The notes under the pieces: generated by a model
Told to the model about the DNA's origin: nothing
Database searches by the model: none
Seen by the model: only the letters and a program-made list of their open reading frames with translations
Shown here: piece by piece, positions 8,914 through 17,583 of the stretch
How positions within the stretch are numbered: the first letter of the stretch is position 1
Layout of the letters: every line of letters starts with the position of its first letter
Translations under genes and position numbers: made by a program
Assembly: GCA_965206445.1 (NCBI GenBank)
Contig: CBDBJR010000002.1
Location: forward strand, 3,286,001 to 3,350,000
DNA length: 64,000 bases
Reading direction: 5' to 3'
Source of the DNA: CBDBJR01 sp965206445
GTDB lineage: Bacteria > Pseudomonadota > Gammaproteobacteria > Arenicellales > Poriferihabitantaceae

Positions 8914-10403
8914 GCGCGCGTCTGCCCTTCGGGACGCATGTACGGGAACAACAGCACGTCCCGGATCGACGCGCTGTCGGTCAGCAGCATCACCAGCCGA
9001 TCGATGCCGATGCCCTGCCCGGCCGTGGGCGGCATACCATACTCCAGCGCGCGAATGTAATCGGCGTCAAAATACTGCCCCGCCTGATCGTCGGCGCCCC
9101 GCTCCGCCATCTGCTGACGGAACCGCGCCGCTTGATCCTCGGCATCGTTGAGCTCGGAAAAACCGTTGGCGATTTCTCTGCCGGCGACAAAAAACTCGAA
9201 CCGATCGCTGATCTGCGCCTGCGCATCGCTGCGCCGGGACAGCGGCGACACCTCGACCGGATACGCGGTGATGAAGGTCGGCTCAACCAGCCGGTGCTCG
9301 ACCGACTGCTCGAATATCGCGGTTTGCAGCTTGCCGACCCCGGCGCCCGCCTCGACCTCGAGCGCGCGCTGTGCGCTCACCGCCAGCAGGGCGTCGCGGT
9401 CATCCAGCTGCGCCGGCGTCAACTCCGGGTTATAACGCAGTATCGCCTCCGCCATCGTCATGCACGCCGCCGGCCGCGAGAAGTCGATCTCCATCCCCTG
9501 ATAGGTCAACTGCTGCCCGCCGGTGACCGCCTGACACACCGCGCGCATCATCTGCTCGGTCAGCTCGATCAGATCCCGATAATCGGCGTAGGCCCAATAA
9601 AATTCGAGCATGGTAAATTCCGGATTATGCCGCGTGCTGACGCCCTCGTTGCGAAAGCTGCGATTGATCTCGAATACCCGCTCGAAGCCGCCGACCACCA
9701 GCCGCTTCAGATACAGCTCCGGCGCGACCCGCAGATACAGCCGGGTATCCAGCGCATTGTGGTGGGTCACAAACGGCCGCGCCACCGCGCCGCCCGGAAT
9801 CGGGTGCATCATCGGCGTCTCCACTTCGAGAAACGAGCGCGCCACCATAAACTCCCGAATGCACCGAATCGCCGCCGCCCGCTGCCGGAAGACCTCGCGG
9901 CTGCGCGCATTCATGATCAGGTCAACGTAGCGCTGTCGATAGCGCAGCTCCGCATCGGCCAGGCCGTGATATTTCTCCGGCAGCGGCCGCAGCGCCTTGG
10001 TCATCAGGCGCAGCTGATCGACGCGCACCGATAATTCGCCGGTGCGGGTAAAAAACAGCTCGCCCTCGGCGGCGACAATATCGCCGATATCGTACTGCTT
10101 GAACTCCTCGTTATAGACCCCCTGCGGCAACGCGTCGCGCTGCACAAACAGCTGGATTTGTCCGCTCATATCGGCCAGGTGGGCAAAGCTCGCCTTGCCC
10201 ATAACCCGCCGCGACATCAGCCGGCCGGCGACCTTGACCCGCGGCGGGTCGGCCTCCACCGCCGCCGGTTGATCGCCATAGTCGGCCAGCAGTTGTGCGG
10301 CAAACGCGCTACGCCGAAAATCATTCGGAAACGCATTGCCGTGCACGCGCAGCGCCGCCAGCTTTTCCCGCCGGCGGCGTATCTGTTCGTTTTCTTCGGT
10401 CAT
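8910..10403 (-). CDS. lysS: Lysyl-tRNA synthetase (class II)
   Basis: A 497-residue cytosolic class II aminoacyl-tRNA synthetase that charges tRNA-Lys. Domains: N-terminal OB-fold anticodon-binding part (VKVAGRLMSRRVMGKASFAH) then the catalytic core with motif 2 (FRNEGVSTRHNPEFTMLEF) and motif 3 (GQGIGIDRLVMLL). Length is close to E. coli LysS (505). It lies 34 bases after prfB, the classical prfB-lysS pair, and is overlapped by the lolC start at its end, so all four genes are likely co-transcribed. Confidence 0.96.
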   Translation of the reverse strand: MTEENEQIRRRREKLAALRVHGNAFPNDFRRSAFAAQLLADYGDQPAAVEADPPRVKVAGRLMSRRVMGKASFAHLADMSGQIQLFVQRDALPQGVYNEEFKQYDIGDIVAAEGELFFTRTGELSVRVDQLRLMTKALRPLPEKYHGLADAELRYRQRYVDLIMNARSREVFRQRAAAIRCIREFMVARSFLEVETPMMHPIPGGAVARPFVTHHNALDTRLYLRVAPELYLKRLVVGGFERVFEINRSFRNEGVSTRHNPEFTMLEFYWAYADYRDLIELTEQMMRAVCQAVTGGQQLTYQGMEIDFSRPAACMTMAEAILRYNPELTPAQLDDRDALLAVSAQRALEVEAGAGVGKLQTAIFEQSVEHRLVEPTFITAYPVEVSPLSRRSDAQAQISDRFEFFVAGREIANGFSELNDAEDQAARFRQQMAERGADDQAGQYFDADYIRALEYGMPPTAGQGIGIDRLVMLLTDSASIRDVLLFPYMRPEGQTRA

Positions 10404-10437
10404 GATCGGTGTCGGTGGGTGCGGTGCAAGCGTGCAA

Positions 10438-11551
10438 TTACAGGCCGGCTTTCAGGCAAGCCTCGATGAACGGATTCAATGCGCCGTCCAGCACCGCCTG
10501 GGTATTGCCGGTTTCCACCCCGGTGCGCAGGTCTTTGATGCGCGACTGATCGAGCACATAGGAGCGAATCTGACTGCCCCAGCCAATATCGGATTTGCCG
10601 TCTTCTTCGCTTTGCCGGACCGCCCGGCGCTTTTGCATTTCGGCCTCATACAGCCGCGCCTTGAGCATCGACATGGCCTCCGCCTTGTTGCGGTGCTGCG
10701 AGCGATCGTTTTGGCATTGCACCACGATGCCGCTCGGCTGATGGGTAATGCGCACCGCCGAATCGGTGCGGTTGACATGCTGCCCGCCGGCGCCGCTGGC
10801 ACGGTAGGTATCGACCCGCAGGTCACCCGGGTTGATATCGACCTTGACGTCATCGTCGATCTCGGGGTAGGCATAGGCCGAGGCAAATGACGTATGCCGC
10901 CGATTGCTGGAATCAAACGGGCTTTTGCGCACCAGCCGGTGGACGCCGGTTTCGCTGCGCAGGTGGCCGTAGGCATATTCACCGGTCATCTTCAACGTGG
11001 CGCTCTTGATGCCGGCGACTTCGCCCGGCGATTTCTCAATCAGCTCGATGCGGTAGCCCTGATTTTCGCCCCAGCGCTGATACATGCGCAGCAGCATGGC
11101 CGCCCAATCCTGCGCCTCGGTGCCGCCGGAGCCGGACTGAATATCGATGAACGCATTGTTGCGGTCGGCTTCGCCGCTGAACATGCGGCGAAACTCCAAC
11201 TGCCCGAGCGCCTGTTCGATATGGTTGACGTCGGCGGCCACCCCGGCCACCGCCGCGGCATCGTCCGCCTCGAGTGCCAGCTGCAATAATTCACCGCTGT
11301 CGTCGATATCGCGGCGCAACTGCCGCAACGCGCCGACCGTCAGTTGCAGCGCGGCGCGCTCCTGCCCCAGCTTTTGCGCCGTCTCCGGCTGCTCCCAGAT
11401 CGACGGCTCCTCCAGTATCAGATCGATCTCTTCGAGCCGCTCCTGTTTGCCGCGATAGTCAAAGATACCCCCTGAGCGCGGTAACACGCTGTCGGGCGTT
11501 TTCCAAACTGGCGTTCAGCTCATTCGGGCTGGGTTCATTCGGGCTGGACAT
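10438..11551 (-). CDS. prfB: Peptide chain release factor 2 (programmed +1 frameshift)
   Basis: RF2 terminates translation at UGA and UAA. The gene is in two frames: codons 1-30 run from ATG 11551 (MSSPNEPSPNELNASLENAR...) to an in-frame TGA at 11459-11461; a +1 shift at CTT-T (skip T 11461) continues as DYRGKQERLEEID to the stop at 10438. The total is about 370 residues, matching E. coli RF2 (365). The tripeptide anticodon SPF (KSPFDSSNRRHTSF) and the catalytic GGQ (SGAGGQHVNR) are both present. An annotation that starts only after the shift (ATG 11487) would miss the true N-terminus. lysS follows after 34 bases. Confidence 0.95.
11459..11476 (-). promoter_or_regulatory. RF2 autoregulatory +1 frameshift site
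   Basis: Read on the minus strand, the site is AGGGGGTATCTTTGAC: an internal Shine-Dalgarno-like AGGGGG three bases before the slippery CTT and the in-frame TGA followed by C. It is identical over this core to the E. coli prfB site. Low RF2 makes termination at the TGA slow and favours the shift, giving feedback control of RF2 synthesis. Confidence 0.95.
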
Positions 11552-11744
11552 ACGGACACACTAGAGGCGGATTAAAAAAAAATCAGGATGCAGGATACCG
11601 AAAACGCCGGCGGAAAGATACCACAGCGGTGAAATCGGACGGCGCACGGCCCGGCTGCGTGTTATCGGCATCCGCCGTGCCCGGACCTCCGCTTTGGTTT
11701 GCCGTTGGTCGCGCGATCATCGCCTGCCGACGACCGGGCCGCCG

Positions 11745-13364
11745 CTAGTCGGCGATATCCCAATCCTGTTTGATCAGATCGGCGCACTTTTCGCCGATCA
11801 TCACGGTCGGCGCATGGGTGTTGCCGGAGGTGATATCCGGCATGATCGAGGCGTCCGCCACCCGCAGACCGGCCACGCCGTGGACGCGCAGCCGACAATC
11901 AACCACCGCATCGGGGTCGGTGGCCGGGCCCATCTTGCAGGTGCCGATTGGATGATAGATCGTCGTCGCATGGTTGCGCGCGTGCTCCAGCAGTTGCTGC
12001 TCGCTCTGCGCCGCCGCGCCGGGCGCATATTCTTCGCGTATATGCGCCGCCAATGCTGGCATCGCGGCTATTTTGCGCGCCACCCGCAGGCCGTCTACGG
12101 CGACCCGGCAATCGTCTTCGGTGCTCAGATAGTTGGGCCGAATCAACGGATGCTGTAGCGGATCCGGCGTCCGAATCCTGACCTCGCCCCGGCTGCTCGG
12201 GCGCAACTGGCACACCGACGCGGTGAACGCGGAAAAGCGGTGAACGCCCTCACCCGGGCTGTCCGAGCTCAGCGGCTGAAAGTGAAACTGAATATCGGGC
12301 CGGGAAACCGCGTCATCGGAGCGCGTAAACACCACCGCCTGACTGGCGGCCATCGTCATCGGGCCGCGGCGAAACAGCGCATACTCCAACCCGATGCGGA
12401 TTTTTTTCAGCGGCTGATTGAGCTCGTCATTCAACGTCGGCGTGCGGCTTTTATACACCGCCCTGACTTGCAGGTGATCCTGCAAATTCCGCCCGACACC
12501 CGGCAGGTGGTGTACCTGCTCGATCGCATACGGCTGCAAGTGGGCGCCGTCGCCGATACCCGACAATTGCAGCACCTGCGGCGAGCCGATCGCGCCGGCG
12601 CTCAAGATAATATCCTTGTCGGCAAATACCCGCTGTTTGACGCCGTGCTGGATGAATTCGACACCGACCGCCCGCCGCTCCCGAAACAACAGCCGGACAA
12701 CCTGGGCGCGGGTCAACACGGTCAGGTTTGGCCGCCGTGCAGCCGGCTTCAGATAGGCCGTCGCCGCGCTGCACCGCCGGCCTTTGTGCACCGTCACCTG
12801 GAAATAGCCGACGCCCTCCTGGTCGGCGCCGTTGGCGTCGTCATTTGCCGGAATACCGGCCTGCTCGGCGGCCTGAATAAACGCCTCGGTAACCGTGCGC
12901 CGCAGACGAATATCGGACACTTTGAGCGGCCCGTCGGCCCGATGCCACGCATCCGCGCCGCGCTCCTGGCCCTCGGATTTCATAAAATAAGGCAGCACCT
13001 CGCGGTAGCCCCAGCCGGTATTTCCGGCCGCCGCCCAATCGTCGTAATCCTGCGCCTGGCCGCGAATGTACAGCAGACCGTTCAGCGCGCTCGACCCGCC
13101 CAGCACTTTGCCGCGCGGCCATTTCAATTGCCGGCCATTGAGCCCCGGATCCGGCGCGGTCACATAGCACCAATCAACCGCCGGATTGTGTATGGTTTTG
13201 AAGTAGCCGACCGGAATATGAATCCACGGATTCCAGTCCCGACCACCGGCCTCAAGCAGCAGCACCCGCTGATCCGGAGACTCGCTGAGTCGATTGGCCA
13301 GTACGCAGCCGGCTGATCCGGCGCCGATAATGATGAAGTCGTAGGTGGGTGTAGGGTCGGTCAT
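11745..13364 (-). CDS. GMC family FAD-dependent oxidoreductase (choline dehydrogenase-like)
   Basis: A 539-residue flavoprotein of the glucose-methanol-choline family, oxidising alcohols. The N-terminal FAD-binding motif IIIGAGSAGCVLANRLSES with LLLEAGG, the second signature GKVLGGSSALNGLLYIRG, and the catalytic His pair in IYHPIGTCKMG (about 471) and GNTHAPTVMIG (about 515) are all seen. Length matches BetA-like members. No betB, betI or transporter lies nearby, so choline as substrate is not supported. It is a single gene; 193 unremarkable bases separate it from the prfB start. A short fragment of a related gene lies at 23724-23758. Confidence 0.9.
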   Translation of the reverse strand: MTDPTPTYDFIIIGAGSAGCVLANRLSESPDQRVLLLEAGGRDWNPWIHIPVGYFKTIHNPAVDWCYVTAPDPGLNGRQLKWPRGKVLGGSSALNGLLYIRGQAQDYDDWAAAGNTGWGYREVLPYFMKSEGQERGADAWHRADGPLKVSDIRLRRTVTEAFIQAAEQAGIPANDDANGADQEGVGYFQVTVHKGRRCSAATAYLKPAARRPNLTVLTRAQVVRLLFRERRAVGVEFIQHGVKQRVFADKDIILSAGAIGSPQVLQLSGIGDGAHLQPYAIEQVHHLPGVGRNLQDHLQVRAVYKSRTPTLNDELNQPLKKIRIGLEYALFRRGPMTMAASQAVVFTRSDDAVSRPDIQFHFQPLSSDSPGEGVHRFSAFTASVCQLRPSSRGEVRIRTPDPLQHPLIRPNYLSTEDDCRVAVDGLRVARKIAAMPALAAHIREEYAPGAAAQSEQQLLEHARNHATTIYHPIGTCKMGPATDPDAVVDCRLRVHGVAGLRVADASIMPDITSGNTHAPTVMIGEKCADLIKQDWDIAD

Positions 13365-13437
13365 ATTGGTGGGGGGTGCCTGGATGGGGGGTTAATTGCT
13401 GAGGGTTCGGCTTGTTTTTGTCCATTTGTTCTGGCCT

Positions 13438-13670
13438 GAATATTGCGCCAGTAAAGAGGGCAAAGCCCGTAAACCAAAATCAAACAGAGCTTTGCCTGGG
13501 ACAAAATGTACCCGAACTGCGCTTGAATTTCCACCCGTAAAACGCTGACGTGTTCAAGCCGGTTTCGACGGCAGCGACATCACCGGTAACGGTGGGGTAT
13601 TGTTGTTTCGCCAGGCCGACCGGCTCCTCGACCTCAGCGATGCCGTGGCCGGGGCTTGGGTGACACACGA
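13438..13670 (+). pseudogene. IS1380-family transposase N-terminal relic, copy 1
   Basis: Translated from about 13500 in one frame, this gives TALEFPPVKR, a stop, then VQAGFDGSDITGNGGVLLF and RQADRLLDLSDAVAGAWV, the typical N-terminus of IS1380-family transposases. The start codon is lost, one stop interrupts the frame and the rest of the transposase is absent. Bases from 13438 match 19116 onward, with a ~25-base deletion here. The remaining bases up to 13782 hold a short segment (about 13683-13713) also found near 26386-26415, and no gene. Confidence 0.7.
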
Positions 13671-13782
13671 CGACGCGTCAGTTGTATCCATAGCCTTCGC
13701 TCTCTGGTTCAACTTGGCTGGCGACGAAAAACCTTGCGCAATGCCTACTCGCCGATGCGGTTTCCTTCATACCTTAAATAGC

Positions 13783-14754
13783 TTAGCGTTTTCTTGGCGG
13801 ATTTATTTTGTTGTGTTTTTTTTCATCCTTTTTTAGTAGGATAGGTACTTTCTTATTATTCTTGGCTTTTATAAAAGAGTTATTCATCCACAGTACCTCC
13901 ATGCGAACAAAATCTCTTCCGGTTGTATCTCTAGTGTGCGTTTCTATTGTTTGTTTCTGCCAACCACTTTTGGGTGCCAGCATTTTTTCATAAAGATCAT
14001 TTTCGTAACCGCTAATCAAAATCATGCACCGAGCTTTTTTGCAAATATCAAGAAACTCTTCGTGAAACTCCAAGTTATTCGCATCAACGACGTATCCGTG
14101 TCCTCTTTTTATGAAATAAGGAGGGTCCAAATAGAAAAGAGTCGCCGGCCTATCAGAAAACATCTTTATAAGATCGAGTACATTTCGATTCTCGATACGC
14201 ACACCGCGGAGACGTTCTACTATCTTCTCCAACCTTTCTGGAAGGTTATACCAACGATTAACCCGCGCCTCTCTTCCCCCCCTTGTATATGACTGAGAAT
14301 ATGAAAATCCGGCATGACTTGGTCCATTTATTGCGTTGATGGTCATCATCGTACCCACAAGAAACCTTCTTGCACGCTCCAATTCACTAATTTGTGTCTG
14401 TTTTTGACGAGATAATTCAAGCTCCCGACGTGAATACGGAGTCAACGCCACCACTCTACAAAGCTCAACATGATTATCTCGAAGTTGTTTAAATACATTC
14501 ACAACCTCTCCGTCAGCATCATTTATTACTTCTATAGGTGCGGGAGGTTTAGCCAGAGTAAGCGCGGCAGAGCCACAGAACCCCTCTACCCATGCATTAT
14601 GAGGGGGTAGCATGTTTATAATCTTCTTGGCAATTCTTAACTTTGCACCATAATATCCAAATGGGGGTTTGACTGGTTTTGACATTAGCGAACTGTCTGT
14701 GTGAGTAGGCTTTGAATAATCGCCTATGGTGATTCTTGTCAATTTCAAAGTCAT
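13783..14754 (-). CDS. D12-class N6-adenine DNA methyltransferase (Dam-like)
   Basis: Transfers methyl groups from S-adenosylmethionine to adenine in a specific DNA site. Motif I appears as PPFGYYGAKLRIAKKI and the catalytic motif IV as LFYLDPPYFIKRGHGY (DPPY near residue 208), in the order of the alpha class (D12). It has 323 residues from ATG 14754, which overlaps the preceding stop by four bases; MSKPVKPPF at residue 24 is an alternative start closer to the family norm. It is the last gene of the AT-rich operon and probably protects the host DNA from the upstream nuclease candidate. Its base composition is far more AT-rich than the housekeeping genes, a sign of transfer. Confidence 0.9.
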   Translation of the reverse strand: MTLKLTRITIGDYSKPTHTDSSLMSKPVKPPFGYYGAKLRIAKKIINMLPPHNAWVEGFCGSAALTLAKPPAPIEVINDADGEVVNVFKQLRDNHVELCRVVALTPYSRRELELSRQKQTQISELERARRFLVGTMMTINAINGPSHAGFSYSQSYTRGGREARVNRWYNLPERLEKIVERLRGVRIENRNVLDLIKMFSDRPATLFYLDPPYFIKRGHGYVVDANNLEFHEEFLDICKKARCMILISGYENDLYEKMLAPKSGWQKQTIETHTRDTTGRDFVRMEVLWMNNSFIKAKNNKKVPILLKKDEKKHNKINPPRKR

Positions 14755-15692
14755 TTCATTGATTTAAGAAAACATACTATGGTGTCAGTCTTGCATGCCC
14801 ATACTGTATCAGCTACCATAACAACGTTATAAGGATCAGATATAATTTTTAATTTATCAATATCAAATTTTCTATTTTCAGCCAACGGCAACAAATACAA
14901 ATAATAACAATGGCCCAGGTTTTGAGCTACACTTATTTCGTTTCTACTCCAGTAGAATTGATAAGACTGATCAGAGACAGCTTTTACCTCAATAAATCGA
15001 AGTGCTACTTCGGCATTATCTCTGAGGGTGATGCTTCGAATATCATATCCTGCGGCTACGTTTTTTTGTGATATATGCTCTACCTTATCCGAAAATCGCG
15101 ATCCAACTCTATCCCGTTCGTAAGCAAGAATTAATTCCTCTGCTAAAAATCCTATTTCATGATTATTAGATATATTTTTTTCTAATGTAGAAAGAGACAT
15201 ATAATTAGCTTCATCCTGTGCCTGGGCATAAAGATTCACATATTCCAACATTAATGAGTACTTTGAGGTTCCGATCTCATATCTAACTATATTCATTTCC
15301 ATCAAAAAATTTCTTACTGCACTCTCATCTAGCAAATCTGTAGTGGTAGAAAAATAAAGAATATTATCATTCGCAATATGAAATTTTCTAATGAAACGAA
15401 AAATATCAGATTTGTAGCGATTCCTGGATTCTAGAAAGCATCGTAGCACTATATCACGTCGTTCATATTCATCATGAGCAACCCAATTGATACCTAATTG
15501 AAAAGTTCCGTTTATTTGTCTAATCATGCCAAGCCTTGTAACGCATGCTATCGTCTCTGTATATCCTTCGGCCTTCTCTAAAAAAATTTTCTTGACATGA
15601 GGCATTCTATTTTCCTGGCTGTCCAGTACTATATCCAAAAACACCAAAATACTTGAGAAACGCAAATTCTCAAAAGGCCCCTGATTAGTCAT
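14751..15692 (-). CDS. DUF3883-type protein, putative restriction nuclease subunit
   Basis: A 313-residue protein. The C-terminal half has the DUF3883 pattern: GFLAEELILAYER, then AAGYDIRSI, then RFIEVKAVS and FYWSRNEISVAQNLGHCYYL. DUF3883 is distantly PD-(D/E)XK nuclease-like; the D of GYDI and the ExK of IEVK would be its catalytic residues. The N-terminal half is not recognised. Its start overlaps the helicase stop by eight bases and its stop overlaps the methyltransferase start by four. It is most likely the cleavage subunit of the system; this is inferred from context and the motif, not shown. Confidence 0.7.
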   Translation of the reverse strand: MTNQGPFENLRFSSILVFLDIVLDSQENRMPHVKKIFLEKAEGYTETIACVTRLGMIRQINGTFQLGINWVAHDEYERRDIVLRCFLESRNRYKSDIFRFIRKFHIANDNILYFSTTTDLLDESAVRNFLMEMNIVRYEIGTSKYSLMLEYVNLYAQAQDEANYMSLSTLEKNISNNHEIGFLAEELILAYERDRVGSRFSDKVEHISQKNVAAGYDIRSITLRDNAEVALRFIEVKAVSDQSYQFYWSRNEISVAQNLGHCYYLYLLPLAENRKFDIDKLKIISDPYNVVMVADTVWACKTDTIVCFLKSMK

Positions 15693-17583
15693 GGAATAAC
15701 GTATTGTAAAGCTCTAAATCATCATCCTGATCGAACATATCGAGCGAATAGATTTGATACTCCTCATCGATAATCTGGCTCATCCTTTCTGCTTTAGCAT
15801 TTAGATTATTTAATATATCTTGTTCAAGTGTGTGCTCATACTGTAGAAAATGATAATAAGATTTCTTATGTTCCGATCCTCCCACTCGGTGAATTCGATC
15901 AAGAGATTGCAGATATTGAGCACAATTGTAAGATAAATCATAATAAATAGCATTTGAGCACGTCTTGTGAAGAGAGATTGATTCTGCACACGCGGCAGGA
16001 TTGGCAATAAGAATATCTATTCCACTTTCTCTACTGGTAAATTCTCTGATGCACTTCTCTCTCGTAATTTCGTCACCTACATCTCCCAATCTCTCCAGCG
16101 GCGTTGCGCCGTAGATCAAGTGCACACCGTGTCCTTCTTCAATTACTGCATTCTTTATCAATTCTAAAGTTTTAACAAAATTAGACCATACTACAATCTT
16201 TTCTCCTTTTGAACGCAACCCGTTAACGACCTCAACAAGTGTCTCCAATTTTCCTGGGATTTCTATGTCATCATAATCGTGTATCAATTTAGCAAGCGAC
16301 AGATCATCTTCATATAGATTCTCATCATATTCATTGAGTGCAGATGTAAGGAGTTTTGTATATGACAAGCATTGCCTTATACGCATCATTCGACCACGGC
16401 GAATTCGCAGTGTTAAATCCAAATCCCGAATATAGTCCTTCTGCGACTCAGTTTTAATCCTGTCTAAAATCGAATCATAAACTCTTTTCTCATGCTTATT
16501 CATCGGAATTGAGATTGGCTCCCCAATCACCTGTGGCGCAAGTCCAAGATCTGATTTTCGAACTCGATAAAACAAAGGACCGATCGAATCAGACAAGATA
16601 TTAGCGGCACGAGCATGTTGCTGTTGTGTGGCACGAAGCATTATTTCCTGCCTGTTTCTTTCAGAGATTGGTGGTGATTCAGGCCAGAGCACATCAAATA
16701 AATTGAAAGCATCGGAATAACTATGAGGGAAAGGTGTCCCGGTTAGAATACAACGCCTTTCAGCGAAAGGGGCCACTTGCAATGCCGCAGATGCCCAAGT
16801 GCCGTCAGGCCGTTTAATATAGTGCGCCTCATCGATTACATAGAAGAATCGAATACCTTGGCGGCTGAACAAATCCTGCACTTGAATCCAGTCTCGGGAC
16901 AAAGTTTGGAATGATGTCAAATAGAGATCACAGACTGAATTGATATCAGTAAGGTATTTACTCTGCCTAGATTCAATGCCACCCCCAGCAAGCATCTCGC
17001 ATTTTGGCGGTACGCCAAGTACTTCTTTGTATTCATCTTGCCAAGGGCCAAAACATGAAGGGGGCCCTACGACGAACAAAGCATCTACAATATCTTTCTG
17101 GCGTAGCATGTGGAATGCTGACAGCACAACAGTAGTTTTACCGCTCCCTGGTGCCGAAAAATTTGCGCCGTTTTTGACTGAGAGAAGATGAAGGGCAGAT
17201 TTAAACTGGTGATCTTTTAGTTTTCTCGGAACATTCTTACTCAGAAATTTCTGAAACTCTACAACAGTTGCATTTGTTAGGTTTCCATTTTTTATATTCT
17301 CCCCGTTGAGCAATGATACTTCGAGATTTTTTTGTGCAAAATCTTTTTTATCAAACATTTCTCTAAGTGAAGGTTCAATTTCGTAGGCCAAATTACGATT
17401 TTCAAAATACTTAACTACCTTAGTGGCAAGTGTAATTACTTCATTTCCAGAGACCGTGAACTTTAGAGGATTATTATCTGGGCTAAATCCCCAGTAGGCT
17501 AATTGGCTTTCGTTACTCGGTCCTAAATCCCCTGCGTCTGATTCGACAACCAAATTTTCATCTGTTACAGACAGGCGAATCAT
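15685..17583 (-). CDS. SNF2/superfamily 2 helicase-like ATPase
   Basis: A 632-residue helicase-family ATPase. Motifs in order: Walker A variant SAPGSGKTT (about residue 145), VVGPPSCFGPWQDE (Ia), DEAH in YVIDEAHYIKR (about 250), LTGTPF (III), and in the second RecA lobe KIVVWSNF and the arginine-finger motif VI QSLDRIHRVGG (about 562). This is the SNF2 layout used by DNA translocases in restriction and anti-phage systems. The start at 17583 gives an ATGA overlap with the upstream gene and GGTGA upstream; ATG 17604 is the alternative. An N-terminal ~120 residues precede the motor and are not recognised. It probably moves DNA for the DUF3883 partner. Confidence 0.85.
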   Translation of the reverse strand: MIRLSVTDENLVVESDAGDLGPSNESQLAYWGFSPDNNPLKFTVSGNEVITLATKVVKYFENRNLAYEIEPSLREMFDKKDFAQKNLEVSLLNGENIKNGNLTNATVVEFQKFLSKNVPRKLKDHQFKSALHLLSVKNGANFSAPGSGKTTVVLSAFHMLRQKDIVDALFVVGPPSCFGPWQDEYKEVLGVPPKCEMLAGGGIESRQSKYLTDINSVCDLYLTSFQTLSRDWIQVQDLFSRQGIRFFYVIDEAHYIKRPDGTWASAALQVAPFAERRCILTGTPFPHSYSDAFNLFDVLWPESPPISERNRQEIMLRATQQQHARAANILSDSIGPLFYRVRKSDLGLAPQVIGEPISIPMNKHEKRVYDSILDRIKTESQKDYIRDLDLTLRIRRGRMMRIRQCLSYTKLLTSALNEYDENLYEDDLSLAKLIHDYDDIEIPGKLETLVEVVNGLRSKGEKIVVWSNFVKTLELIKNAVIEEGHGVHLIYGATPLERLGDVGDEITREKCIREFTSRESGIDILIANPAACAESISLHKTCSNAIYYDLSYNCAQYLQSLDRIHRVGGSEHKKSYYHFLQYEHTLEQDILNNLNAKAERMSQIIDEEYQIYSLDMFDQDDDLELYNTLFHD

